Of a stretch of DNA of 10,012 bases, positions 1 through 5,933 are shown piece by piece. The notes beneath the pieces were generated by a model. That model saw only the letters and a list, made by a program, of their open reading frames with translations. It had not been told where the DNA came from and made no database searches. A program made the position numbers and the translations under genes. Each line of letters starts with the position of its first letter. Within the stretch, counting starts at the first letter, position 1. Source of the DNA: an uncultured Intrasporangium sp. (lineage in GTDB: Bacteria; Actinomycetota; Actinomycetes; Actinomycetales; Dermatophilaceae); the NCBI GenBank assembly GCA_937873285.1, contig CALMNV010000217.1:1-10012 (forward strand), read 5' to 3'.

Positions 1-359
1 TCAGGGGTGGCCGCCCGTGCTGCGACGTCGAGCAGCAGCGTGGACTTGCCGATGCCTGGCTCCCCCGCCAGCAGGACCACCGCGCCCGGCACCAGTCCGC
101 CACCGAGGACGCGATCGAACTCGGCGACCCCGGTCGGACGGGAAACCGAGGACACCGGGTCGACCTGCGCGATCCGCACCGCTGGCCTGGCGACGGGGAC
201 CGCGCTCGTGCGGCCCGGCGCCCCCGGGACACCGGCCGTCCCGCCCATCGAGCCCCATGCCTGACGGCTGGCGCAGCGCCCCACCCACTTCGGTGTGCTC
301 CACCCGCAGTCCGTGCATCGCCAGTCGGAAGAACGTCTCGAGGTCGACCGTGCAGCCAT
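1..359 (-). CDS. radA: DNA repair protein RadA (Sms), N-terminal part, cut by window edge
   Basis: RadA is a RecA-like ATPase/helicase that processes branched recombination intermediates in the cytoplasm. The visible 119 residues contain an N-terminal zinc-finger region (C15-T-D-C18, then KWVGRC29), the usual QAWG stretch at 33-36, a variable linker, the RadA hallmark FDRVLGGGLVPG (81-92) and a Walker A GEPGIGKST (99-107). The fourth zinc ligand is missing: where RadA normally has CxxC, this protein reads C29-A-S-R32. The rest of the ATPase and the Lon-like domain lie outside the window. The start is the ATG at 359-357; no Shine-Dalgarno is seen, but a TACGGT -10 box lies 7 nt upstream, suggesting a leaderless mRNA. 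It is divergent from the small membrane protein gene. Identity is secure from the motifs; I cannot tell whether the zinc finger still folds. Confidence 0.93.
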   Translation of the reverse strand, partial: MAARSTSRRSSDWRCTDCGWSTPKWVGRCASRQAWGSMGGTAGVPGAPGRTSAVPVARPAVRIAQVDPVSSVSRPTGVAEFDRVLGGGLVPGAVVLLAGEPGIGKSTLLLDVAARAATP

Positions 360-366
360 GTCGTGC

Positions 367-372
367 ACCGTA
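367..372 (-). promoter_or_regulatory. Candidate -10 box of radA (leaderless)
   Basis: Read on the minus strand this is TACGGT, a match to the actinobacterial TANNNT -10 consensus. It ends 7 nt before the radA ATG, so transcription would start at or next to the start codon. No clear -35 box is visible. Inference from spacing only. Confidence 0.5.
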
Positions 373-403
373 GCGGCGGCGACCGACAGCGCCGACACGC
401 ACC

Positions 404-409
404 TACGAT
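404..409 (+). promoter_or_regulatory. Candidate -10 box for the small membrane protein gene
   Basis: TACGAT matches TANNNT and is the only such match between radA and the small plus-strand gene that points towards the latter. It predicts a start near 416 and a leader of roughly 40-50 nt, which contains the purine-rich stretch at 424-431. That stretch is too far from either ATG to serve as a ribosome binding site. It could also drive lsr2 by read-through. Confidence 0.4.
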
Positions 410-463
410 CACCACCCCCGGCCGGGAGGGGCTGGCGAGGCTCGCCGTGCGACCATGGTAGCC

Positions 464-628
464 ATGGAGCCGCTCGTCCCCTACCTTCTCGCGCTCGCGC
501 CCACTGTCGGGGTGGCGGGAATCTTCTACTTCGTCATCAAGAGCATTCTCGAGAGTGACCGCCGAGAGCGTCTTGCGCAGGCGAAGTGGGAGGCGCAGCA
601 GCGCGGCAGCGGCGATCTGGGCGCGTAG
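464..628 (+). CDS. Small single-pass membrane protein of unknown function
   Basis: A 54-residue protein with one hydrophobic helix (about residues 4-25, PYLLALAPTVGVAGIFYFVI) followed by a charged, probably cytoplasmic tail rich in Arg, Glu, Lys and Gln (about 26-47). There is no signal-peptidase site or catalytic motif. Short proteins of this shape are common in actinobacterial genomes and I believe are often found close to lsr2; no function is known to me. The start is uncertain: an in-frame ATG at 455 would add MVA, and neither ATG has a well-placed Shine-Dalgarno. I chose 464 because the helix then begins almost at once. It sits 139 bp upstream of lsr2 on the same strand and diverges from radA. 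Codon use fits a real gene (mostly G or C at third positions). Confidence 0.78.
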   Translation: MEPLVPYLLALAPTVGVAGIFYFVIKSILESDRRERLAQAKWEAQQRGSGDLGA

Positions 629-698
629 CCCGTCCCCGAGCACGGCATTGTCCATCAGAAATGCGGTGAGGGCGATTTCGGAAGCACCGGCGCGGCTG

Positions 699-729
699 TT
701 ACTTTTGCCTTCTGGTGGCGAAATAGTCT
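699..729 (+). promoter_or_regulatory. Possible lsr2 promoter in an AT-richer patch
   Basis: The 139 bp between the small membrane gene and lsr2 is visibly AT-richer than the rest of the window. It holds two TANNNT matches, TACTTT (700-705) and TAGTCT (724-729). The second would give a leader of about 32 nt carrying the GGAG ribosome binding site at 760-763. No good -35 box is seen. Lsr2-type proteins bind AT-rich DNA, so self-regulation here is conceivable but is inference. Confidence 0.3.
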
Positions 730-767
730 CGCCGCCGGACCTTCACCAATACCCCTGATGGAGAATC

Positions 768-1097
768 ATGGCACAACGAGTCGAATACATTCTGGTTGAC
801 GATCTCGACAAGGGGCCGGCCGCCGAGACAGTGACGTTCTCGCTCGACGGAGCGACTTACGAGATCGACCTGTCGGAGGAGAACGCCCGGCGCCTGCGCG
901 ATGACGTGTCGCACTGGGCTGCACATGCCCGGCGCGTCGGTCCCGGCGGCCGGCGGCCGGCAACGGGACGCCGCTCCTCGCCCAAGCGCAATGACCTCGG
1001 ATCGGTGCGCGACTGGGCGCGCGCCAACGGCCACACCGTCTCGGACCGCGGCCGGATCTCCGCGGAGATCCAGGCCGCCTACGACAAGGCGCACTGA
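768..1097 (+). CDS. lsr2: Lsr2 family nucleoid-associated protein
   Basis: Lsr2 is the actinobacterial counterpart of H-NS: it bridges DNA and silences AT-rich, often horizontally acquired genes. At 109 residues it matches the family's usual length of about 110. The N-terminal half (1-58; starts MAQRVEYILVDDLDKG) is the oligomerisation domain, with beta strands and the helix around SEENARRLRDDVSHW. A basic, flexible linker follows (about 55-75). The C-terminal DNA-binding domain (about 76-109) contains VRDWARANGH and the AT-hook-like R94-G-R96 that inserts into the minor groove. The ATG is preceded by GGAG at 760-763, 4 nt away, which supports the start. A small membrane protein gene lies upstream on the same strand; the gap downstream holds repeats and hairpins facing the LigD-polymerase gene. 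Identity is very secure. Confidence 0.97.
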   Translation: MAQRVEYILVDDLDKGPAAETVTFSLDGATYEIDLSEENARRLRDDVSHWAAHARRVGPGGRRPATGRRSSPKRNDLGSVRDWARANGHTVSDRGRISAEIQAAYDKAH

Positions 1098-1109
1098 GGG
1101 CGGCAGACC

Positions 1110-1133
1110 CGCACCGAAGTGACCACTCGACGA
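1110..1133 (+). repeat. Dispersed intergenic repeat, copy 1
   Basis: This 24-bp unit begins CGCACCGAAGTG and ends ACCACTCGACGA, and lies 13 nt after the lsr2 stop codon. It differs from copy 3 at two positions. It is inverted relative to copy 2 (1201-1223), with 20 of 23 positions complementary, so the two could form the arms of a long stem-loop at the end of the lsr2 transcript. Confidence 0.8.
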
Positions 1134-1140
1134 AGGGGGT

Positions 1141-1156
1141 GCGGAGCCAACTCCGC
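1141..1156. terminator. Hairpin between lsr2 and the polymerase gene
   Basis: GCGGAG (1141-1146), loop CCAA, CTCCGC (1151-1156): a perfect 6-bp GC stem with a 4-nt loop. There is no T-tract, so it would be a weak or non-canonical intrinsic terminator. It lies between convergent genes inside the larger potential stem formed by repeat copies 1 and 2. Confidence 0.35.
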
Positions 1157-1182
1157 GGGGTCAGGGGCCGCGGGGTCAGGGG
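1153..1182. repeat. Tandem duplication of a 15-bp unit
   Basis: The unit CCGCGGGGTCAGGGG occurs twice in direct contact (1153-1167 and 1168-1182), with no mismatch. It is in the gene-free gap between lsr2 and the LigD-polymerase gene. The function is unknown; it may be simple slippage. Confidence 0.75.
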
Positions 1183-1200
1183 GCCGAGCCCAGCACTCCG

Positions 1201-1223
1201 CGTCGAGTGGTCGTTTCCGTGCG
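1201..1223 (-). repeat. Dispersed intergenic repeat, copy 2 (inverted)
   Basis: Read on the minus strand this is CGCACGGAAACG followed by ACCACTCGACG. It is the inverted partner of copy 1. Its centre, AACGACCACT, differs from the AGTGGCCACT centre of copy 3, the same kind of centre variation seen between copies 4 and 6. Confidence 0.75.
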
Positions 1224-1242
1224 GAGCACGACCCGTCCGAGG

Positions 1243-1266
1243 CGCACGGAAGTGGCCACTCGACGA
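1243..1266 (+). repeat. Dispersed intergenic repeat, copy 3
   Basis: CGCACGGAAGTG followed by GCCACTCGACGA. It contains the perfect 10-bp palindrome AGTGGCCACT, also present in copy 4. It lies 50 bp downstream of the polymerase gene's stop codon. Confidence 0.8.
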
Positions 1267-1316
1267 GGGGGGAAGGCGCGTGCGAGGTGCGGCCCGGGCT
1301 CGACCTCTGGCTCCGA

Positions 1317-2222
1317 TCAGGGGTCGAGCGGGTGCGCCGTGACGAGCGAGGCCGCGAGGTCGCCCTCCCCGTCCACCCGGCGCAGCACCTCCCGCATGGT
1401 CAGCTGGGCGAAGTGGTGCCCGCCGGCACCGGCCGCCACCTCGTCCCACGTGCGCGGCGCCGCGACGGTCGGCTCCGGCCGCCCACGCAGCGAGTAGGGG
1501 CACACCGTCGTCTTGGCCGCGACGTTCTGGCTCCAGTCGAGCAACACCTTGCCCGGCCGCAGCTCCTTGGCCATCTTCCACACCACCCGCTCCGGGTGCT
1601 GCTTCGTCAGCTCCTTCGCGAGCTGCTGCACCGTGTCGCGGATCTCGTCGCTGGTGTGCCCTCCCGGCAGCACGGCATACAGCTGCATCCCCTTGCTCCC
1701 GCTCGTGACCGGCACGGTCTCCAGCCCGAGACCGCCGAGCCGGTCCCGCACGAGCAGCCCCACCGTCGCACACTCCCGCAGCCCGGTGCCCGGCCCGGGG
1801 TCGAGGTCGATGACAAGGCGGTCGGGGTGGCCCGGCACGGCGTCCACGCCCTCGCCGCGGTAGCGCCACTGCGGCACGTGCAGCTCGAGGGAGTTGAGGT
1901 TGGCGAAGTAGGTGATGCCGGCGAGGTCGTCGAGGAGGGGGAAGACGGGGTCGCGGCCCGCGCGCCGGACCCAGTCGGGGCAGCCGGCCGGGATGTTCTT
2001 CTCGAAGAACGCCGCGTCCCCGACCCCGTGCGGAAAGCGCACCCGGGTGACGGGCCGCCCGGCCAGGTGCGCCAGCAGCACCGGAGCCACGCGCGCGTAG
2101 TAGTCGAGGACCTCGGCCTTGGTGGTGCCGGTGGCGGGATACATCACCTTGTCGAGGCTGCTCAGGGACAGCCGTATGCCGCCCACCTGCACTCGCACGC
2201 GGGGGGCGTCGGCAGGCGTCAC
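1317..2222 (-). CDS. LigD-type NHEJ polymerase/primase domain protein, stand-alone
   Basis: An archaeo-eukaryotic primase-family polymerase that fills in or adds ribonucleotides at broken ends during bacterial non-homologous end joining. It has 301 residues, the usual size of an isolated LigD polymerase domain. Visible motifs: DKVMYPATGTTKAEVLDYYA (24-43), FFEKN (72-76), the metal-binding pair D139-L-D141 in VIDLDPG, the nucleotide-binding SGSKGMQLY (174-182), and D229 in LLDWSQN with AAKTTV and YSLRG following. These correspond to the three catalytic aspartates known in the family. The start is a GTG (2222-2220) overlapping the TGA of the upstream ligase gene in a GTGA arrangement, so the two are surely co-transcribed and translationally coupled. 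A further ATG-initiated reading is possible only inside the ligase gene and was not used. It lacks fused ligase or phosphoesterase domains. In gene lists it may be called ligD. Confidence 0.95.
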   Translation of the reverse strand: MTPADAPRVRVQVGGIRLSLSSLDKVMYPATGTTKAEVLDYYARVAPVLLAHLAGRPVTRVRFPHGVGDAAFFEKNIPAGCPDWVRRAGRDPVFPLLDDLAGITYFANLNSLELHVPQWRYRGEGVDAVPGHPDRLVIDLDPGPGTGLRECATVGLLVRDRLGGLGLETVPVTSGSKGMQLYAVLPGGHTSDEIRDTVQQLAKELTKQHPERVVWKMAKELRPGKVLLDWSQNVAAKTTVCPYSLRGRPEPTVAAPRTWDEVAAGAGGHHFAQLTMREVLRRVDGEGDLAASLVTAHPLDP

Positions 2223-3160
2223 GAGGTGGCGGCTTCCAGGTCGCCGGGCGCCAGGTCGGTGCGCAGCCCCTTGAAGGCCGGCTGGCGCAGGCGTCCCGCG
2301 GCCCCGAGGCCGAGCGACTCCACGTCGGCCACAAGCACCGGGCAGACCCACGCGGCCCCAGCGGCGTCGAGCGCCGGCAGCCGCTCCTCGAACGGCGACA
2401 CCTCGGTGCTCAACGGACCCAGCCGCTCGAGCAGCGCCGCGCCCGCACGGCCGGCCAGGCCCGCCCCGACCCGGCCCACGAAGCGCAGCCCGCCGGGCCC
2501 GGGAAGCCCGACCAGCACCGCCCCCAGCCTGCCCCGGCCGGCCCCGGCCGCCTCCGGGCGCCAGCCGCCGATGACGACCGAGACCGACGTGCGATGCGGC
2601 GCCTTGAGCCAATGCGACGAGCGCCGGCCCGGCAGGTAGGGGGAGGCGACCCGCTTGCTGACCACCCCTTCGAGCCCCTGCTCCCGGGTGGCCGTGTGCA
2701 GCGCCCGGCCGTCGACGAACGTCGGCGGAGTCTGCCAGCGTGGGCCGTCCAGCTCCAGCCGCTCGAGTGTCGCACGGCGGTCCGTCCACGTCCGCTCCAG
2801 CAGCGCGGTGCCGTAGAGCCGGAGCAGGTCGAAGGCCATCAGGGTGACGGGCGCCTGCTCGGCGAGCCGGGCGGCGCGCCGTGGGTCGGTGACGTGGAAG
2901 CGCTCGGCGAGCGAGGCGAAGGAGGGGCGCCCGTCGCGCAGCACGACGACCTCCCCGTCAAGGGCCATGTCGGCATACTCGGCCCCCAGCCCGGCGAGCT
3001 CCGGAAAGGCCACGCTGACGTCCCGCTCGGTGCGGGAGAACAGCCGCAGGGATCCGCCGTGCACGTCGGCGATGACCCGCATGCCGTCCCATTTGACCTC
3101 ATGGCTCCAGCTCTCGCCGGCGGGAACGGTCCGCGTCGGCATCGCCAGCATGGGTCGCAT
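2219..3160 (-). CDS. ATP-dependent DNA ligase, LigD ligase-domain type
   Basis: Seals nicks left after end-joining by adenylating itself, transferring AMP to the 5' phosphate and closing the backbone. It has 313 residues, consistent with nucleotidyltransferase plus OB-fold domains only. Motif I is K23-W-D-G (catalytic lysine K23), motif Ia/III region FSRTERDV (41-48), metal-contacting DGE (68-70), MAFDLL (108-113), motif IV LEGVVSKR (163-170) and motif V HWLKAPHR (183-190). The OB fold follows from about 191 and includes VVIGGWRP and, near the end, LRQPAFKGLRTD. The ATG at 3160 is favoured: the frame stays open to 3283, but a longer product would overlap ku on the other strand and begin before the conserved MRPMLA start. 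There is no Shine-Dalgarno, but an AAGAAT -10-like hexamer lies 6 nt upstream. It is the first gene of a two-gene operon with the polymerase (4-nt overlap). Confidence 0.95.
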   Translation of the reverse strand: MRPMLAMPTRTVPAGESWSHEVKWDGMRVIADVHGGSLRLFSRTERDVSVAFPELAGLGAEYADMALDGEVVVLRDGRPSFASLAERFHVTDPRRAARLAEQAPVTLMAFDLLRLYGTALLERTWTDRRATLERLELDGPRWQTPPTFVDGRALHTATREQGLEGVVSKRVASPYLPGRRSSHWLKAPHRTSVSVVIGGWRPEAAGAGRGRLGAVLVGLPGPGGLRFVGRVGAGLAGRAGAALLERLGPLSTEVSPFEERLPALDAAGAAWVCPVLVADVESLGLGAAGRLRQPAFKGLRTDLAPGDLEAATS

Positions 3161-3178
3161 GGGTGCATTCTTGTGCCC
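3161..3178. promoter_or_regulatory. 18-bp divergent start region between ligase and ku genes
   Basis: Only 18 bp separate the ligase ATG (-) from the ku ATG (+). The segment contains ATTCT. Read plus, CATTCT (3166-3171) lies 7 nt before the ku ATG; read minus, AAGAAT (3172-3167) lies 6 nt before the ligase ATG. Both are imperfect -10 hexamers at leaderless spacing, and neither gene has a Shine-Dalgarno. If correct, the two -10 elements overlap and the -35 or regulatory sites lie inside the opposing coding sequences. Confidence 0.45.
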
Positions 3179-3985
3179 ATGCGAGCGATCTGGAAGGGCG
3201 CGGTCTCCTTCGGACTCGTCAACGTGCCGGTCCGCCTGTTCTCCGCCACCGAGAATCACGACGTGCAGTTCCGTCAGGTGCACGAGAAGGACGGCGGCCG
3301 GATCAAGTATCAGCGGGTGTGCTCCGTCGACGGCGAGGAGGTGCCCTATTCCGACATCGCGAAGGGATACGAGACGGCAGACGGGCAGATGGTCGTGCTC
3401 ACCGACGAGGATCTCAAGGCGCTGCCGTCGCGCTCGTCCAGGGAGATCGCCATCGAGAAGTTCGTGCCCGCCGAGCAGATCGACCCGCTGCTTTTCGACA
3501 AGTCCTATTACCTCGAGCCGGACAAGACGGGGGTCAAGCCCTATGTCCTGCTCCGTGACGCGCTGGCCAAGGCGGACCGCATGGCGCTCGTCACCGTCTC
3601 CATCCGCACCCGGATGACGCTGGCCGTCCTACGGGTGCGCGGCGACGTCATCGTGATGCAGACGCTGCTGTGGGCCGACGAGGTGCGTCAGCCGGACTTC
3701 GACTCGCTCTCCACGGACACCTCGGCCAACGCCAGGGAGCTGGCCATGGCTGCCTCCCTCGTCGACTCCCTGGCCGGGGACTACGAGCCGGACGAGTTCG
3801 AGGACGACTACTCCGAGGCCGTCGAGCACCTCGTCGCCGCCAAGATCGAGGGCGGCGAGGTCACCGAGCCGGCGCGCGTCAAGGGGGAGGAGACCGAGGT
3901 GGTCGACCTGCTCGCCGCCCTGCAGAAGAGCGTCGACAAGGCCAAGGCGGCCAAGAAGGACACCAAGAAGAGCAAGGCCAGCTGA
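3179..3985 (+). CDS. ku: Ku protein, non-homologous end joining
   Basis: Bacterial Ku forms a homodimeric ring that threads onto double-strand break ends and recruits LigD-type enzymes. It has 268 residues, in the normal bacterial range. It begins with the family hallmark MRAIWKGAVSFGLVNVPVRL, followed by ATENHDVQFRQVHEKDGGRI and KYQRVC (43-48), and shows the core LLFDKSYYLEPDK. The acidic FEDDYSEAVEHLV leads to a short Lys-rich C-terminal tail (about 250-266), the part of Ku known to help DNA binding and sliding. The ATG at 3179 is fixed by the conserved MRAIWKG start. Several TAT codons (for example in PYS, SYY, PYV) make its third positions slightly less GC-rich than its neighbours'. It diverges from the ligase-polymerase operon by 18 bp, the classical pairing of the NHEJ pathway. 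Identity is certain. Confidence 0.98.
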   Translation: MRAIWKGAVSFGLVNVPVRLFSATENHDVQFRQVHEKDGGRIKYQRVCSVDGEEVPYSDIAKGYETADGQMVVLTDEDLKALPSRSSREIAIEKFVPAEQIDPLLFDKSYYLEPDKTGVKPYVLLRDALAKADRMALVTVSIRTRMTLAVLRVRGDVIVMQTLLWADEVRQPDFDSLSTDTSANARELAMAASLVDSLAGDYEPDEFEDDYSEAVEHLVAAKIEGGEVTEPARVKGEETEVVDLLAALQKSVDKAKAAKKDTKKSKAS

Positions 3986-4005
3986 GCCCGGGCCGGCGCC
4001 GGACC

Positions 4006-4021
4006 GACGGCGAACGCCGTC
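4006..4021 (+). terminator. Hairpin after ku
   Basis: GACGGCG (4006-4012), AA, CGCCGTC (4015-4021): a GC-rich inverted repeat, effectively a 5-6 bp stem with a small GAAC-type loop, 20 nt after the ku stop. There is no T-tract, so it is a weak candidate terminator. It also falls where the -35 of the next gene would be. Confidence 0.35.
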
Positions 4022-4032
4022 CCGGCGGCCGC

Positions 4033-4038
4033 TAGCGT
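4033..4038 (+). promoter_or_regulatory. Candidate -10 box of the methyltransferase gene (leaderless)
   Basis: TAGCGT fits TANNNT and ends 6 nt before the GTG start codon, so the mRNA would begin at the start codon. No clear -35. This supports the GTG at 4045 as the real start and a transcript separate from ku. Confidence 0.5.
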
Positions 4039-4044
4039 GACGGT

Positions 4045-4677
4045 GTGGACGCCGAGGACTGGGATGCCAGGTATGCCGCCGCCGACCTCGTGTGGTCCGC
4101 CACACCGAATCTGTGGGTGGAGCAGCTCGTCGCCCCGTTGACGCCCGGCCGGGCGCTCGACATCGCTGCCGGCGAGGGCCGCAACGCGATCTGGCTCGTC
4201 GAGCAGGGCTGGACCGCCGTCGCCGCTGACTATTCGGCCGTGGCGGTCGAGCGGGCCGCGCGGCTGGGCCGGGAGCGTCTCGGGGCGGCTGCCGATCGGC
4301 TCACCGCGGTCGTGGCCGACGCGACGGCCTCCGCTCCAGGGGTGCCGCCGGCATACGACCTCGTGCTGCTGTGCTATCTGCAGCTGCCCGGGCCCCAGCG
4401 CCGGCAGGCGCTCGTCCGCGCCGTCGAGGCCGCCGCCCCGGCAGGTCGGATCCTCGTCATCGCCCATGCCGCCCGCAACCTCGCGGAGGGCTACGGCGGA
4501 CCGCAGGACCCCTCAGTGCTCTTCGACCCCCAGGACGTCGTGGCGGACCTCGCCGGTATGCCGGTCACGACCGAGCTCGCGCAGGTGCGCGTCCGCACGG
4601 TGGAGACGGCCGAGGGATCGAGGGACGCGCTGGACACGGTCGTCGTGCTGCGTCGCGACGGGACGGCACGCGGGTGA
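4045..4677 (+). CDS. Class I SAM-dependent methyltransferase
   Basis: A 210-residue Rossmann-fold methyltransferase. Motif I, the SAM-binding glycine-rich loop, is LDIAAGEGRNAIWL (38-51). The acidic residue at the end of strand 2 is D62 (AADYS), and YDLVLLCYLQL (104-114) is the motif IV strand. The N-terminal DAEDWDARYAAADLVWSATPNLWVE resembles the small TehB/UbiE-like group that starts with a WDxRY segment. The substrate cannot be predicted; small molecules are typical for this group. The GTG start has no Shine-Dalgarno but has a TAGCGT -10 box 6 nt upstream. It is 59 bp from ku, and its stop lies 11 bp before the ATG chosen for the CoA-transferase gene (or overlaps an alternative GTG by 4 nt), so those two form an operon. 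Nothing shows a link to DNA repair. Confidence 0.88.
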   Translation: MDAEDWDARYAAADLVWSATPNLWVEQLVAPLTPGRALDIAAGEGRNAIWLVEQGWTAVAADYSAVAVERAARLGRERLGAAADRLTAVVADATASAPGVPPAYDLVLLCYLQLPGPQRRQALVRAVEAAAPAGRILVIAHAARNLAEGYGGPQDPSVLFDPQDVVADLAGMPVTTELAQVRVRTVETAEGSRDALDTVVVLRRDGTARG

Positions 4678-4688
4678 GGACGGTGACC

Positions 4689-5900
4689 ATGGCGGGGCTG
4701 CAGAGCCGCCTGCGTGCGTTGCCCGGCACCCCTCGGGTGGTCGTCAGCGGCAACCTGTCGGTCCCGTGGGAGGCGGTCCGCGCGCTCGACGCGACGGTCC
4801 CGGCATACGTCGTGCACGCCCTCAATGCTCCTCCGGGCCTGCCCGAGCGGGAGGGCGTCACCGCGGAGACCTGCTTCGTCGGGCCCGGGATGCGCCGGCA
4901 CCCCGGGCTGCGCTACGTGCCCTCACGGCTCTCGCTCGTGCCACTGCTGTTCGCGCGGACCCTGCCCCCCGACGTCGTGCTGCTGCACTGCGCGCCGCCG
5001 GTTGACGGGCAGCTGAGCCTCGGGATCGAGGTGAACGTGCTTCCGGCCGCTGTCGAGGCATGCCGGTCCCGGGGCGGGCTGGTCGTGGCCGTGGTCAACC
5101 CGCGGATGCCGTACACCTTCGGGGATGCCCAGCTCCCGGTCGAGCACGTGGACCTTGCCGTCGAGGTCGACAGCGCGCTGGCCACCCACGAGCCCGGCAC
5201 ACCCGACGAGGACAGCGCGACCATCGGCGAGCGGGTCGCCGCGATGGTGCGCGACGGGGCGACGCTGCAGCTCGGCATCGGCGCGGTGCCCGACGCCACC
5301 CTGGCCGCGCTCGCCGGCCGCCGGGACCTGCGGGTCTGGACCGAGATGTTCTCCGACGGCGTCCTCGCGCTCGACGCGGCAGGCGCGCTCGACGCCGACC
5401 ATCCGCTGGTCGCGTCCTTCTGCTTCGGCTCGGAGCACCTCTACGCCTGGCTCGACCGCAACCCCAGGGTGCGCATGCTGCGCACGGAGAAGACGAACGA
5501 CCCTGGCCTCATCGCCCAGCAACGGCGGATGACCTCGGTCAACACGGCGCTCGAGGTCGACCTGTTCGGGCAGGCGAACGCCTCGCGGATCAACGCCCGG
5601 ATCTACTCCGGCTTCGGCGGCCAGACGGACTTCATCGTCGGGGCCCTGCACTCGCCCGGCGGACAGTCCTTCATCGCCCTGCGCTCGTGGCACCCGCGCG
5701 CCGACGTCTCGACGATCGTGCCGCTCGTGGACGAGCCGGTCACCTCCTTCCAGCAGTCGGCGATCGTCACGGAGCAGGGCGTCGCTCCGCTCTGGGGGCA
5801 CGACGAGCGGACCCAGGCGCACCACATCATCGAGCGTGCTGCCCACCCGCGGGTGCGCGACGACCTGCGCGAGGAGGCGCACGCGCTCGGGCTGCTCTGA
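4689..5900 (+). CDS. Acetyl-CoA hydrolase/CoA-transferase family protein
   Basis: Member of the family containing 4-hydroxybutyrate CoA-transferase and succinyl-CoA:acetate CoA-transferase, which moves CoA between acids through a glutamyl-CoA intermediate. It has 403 residues, slightly below the 420-500 common in the family. Seen: VVVSGNLSVPWE (17-28), VVNPRMPYTFGD (135-146), LQLGIGAVPDA (193-203), VWTEMFSDGV (216-225) with E219 at the position of the catalytic glutamate, and GFGGQTDFIVGA (308-319), the signature loop near the C-terminal active site. The acid substrate is unknown. I chose the ATG at 4689, which has GAGG 9 nt upstream. In-frame GTGs exist at 4674 (overlapping the methyltransferase stop as GTGA) and 4683, so the protein may be up to five residues longer. 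It is co-transcribed with the methyltransferase. The family assignment is firm; the reaction is inferred. Confidence 0.92.
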   Translation: MAGLQSRLRALPGTPRVVVSGNLSVPWEAVRALDATVPAYVVHALNAPPGLPEREGVTAETCFVGPGMRRHPGLRYVPSRLSLVPLLFARTLPPDVVLLHCAPPVDGQLSLGIEVNVLPAAVEACRSRGGLVVAVVNPRMPYTFGDAQLPVEHVDLAVEVDSALATHEPGTPDEDSATIGERVAAMVRDGATLQLGIGAVPDATLAALAGRRDLRVWTEMFSDGVLALDAAGALDADHPLVASFCFGSEHLYAWLDRNPRVRMLRTEKTNDPGLIAQQRRMTSVNTALEVDLFGQANASRINARIYSGFGGQTDFIVGALHSPGGQSFIALRSWHPRADVSTIVPLVDEPVTSFQQSAIVTEQGVAPLWGHDERTQAHHIIERAAHPRVRDDLREEAHALGLL

Positions 5901-5926
5901 CCCCGCTGCGACGCGGCCGATAGCCT
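5897..5926 (+). promoter_or_regulatory. Candidate promoter of the short-chain dehydrogenase gene
   Basis: TAGCCT (5921-5926) matches TANNNT and ends 7 nt before the ATG. CTGACC at 5897-5902, 18 bp upstream, is a partial match to a TTGACA -35 box and overlaps the stop codon of the preceding gene. This predicts a leaderless mRNA independent of the upstream operon. Confidence 0.5.
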
Positions 5927-5933
5927 GCCCGGC

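Noticed and set aside
1..402. A 133-codon minus-strand frame ending with a stop at position 3-1
   Set aside because: It is another frame of the radA gene. The frame starting at 359 gives the RadA zinc-finger region and Walker A.
1119..2639. A 506-codon plus-strand frame starting inside the repeat region after lsr2
   Set aside because: It runs antisense to the polymerase and ligase genes, and its N-terminus is translated dispersed repeat. No motif supports it.
3161..3283. Upstream extension of the ligase frame to an ATG at 3283
   Set aside because: It would overlap the first 35 codons of ku on the opposite strand, and the conserved ligase start MRPMLA begins at 3160.
1317..5900. NHEJ genes plus methyltransferase and CoA-transferase as a new defence system
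   Set aside because: Ku, ligase and polymerase form the known end-joining set, and the methyltransferase has small-molecule rather than DNA-methylase features with its own promoter. There is no effector or nuclease.
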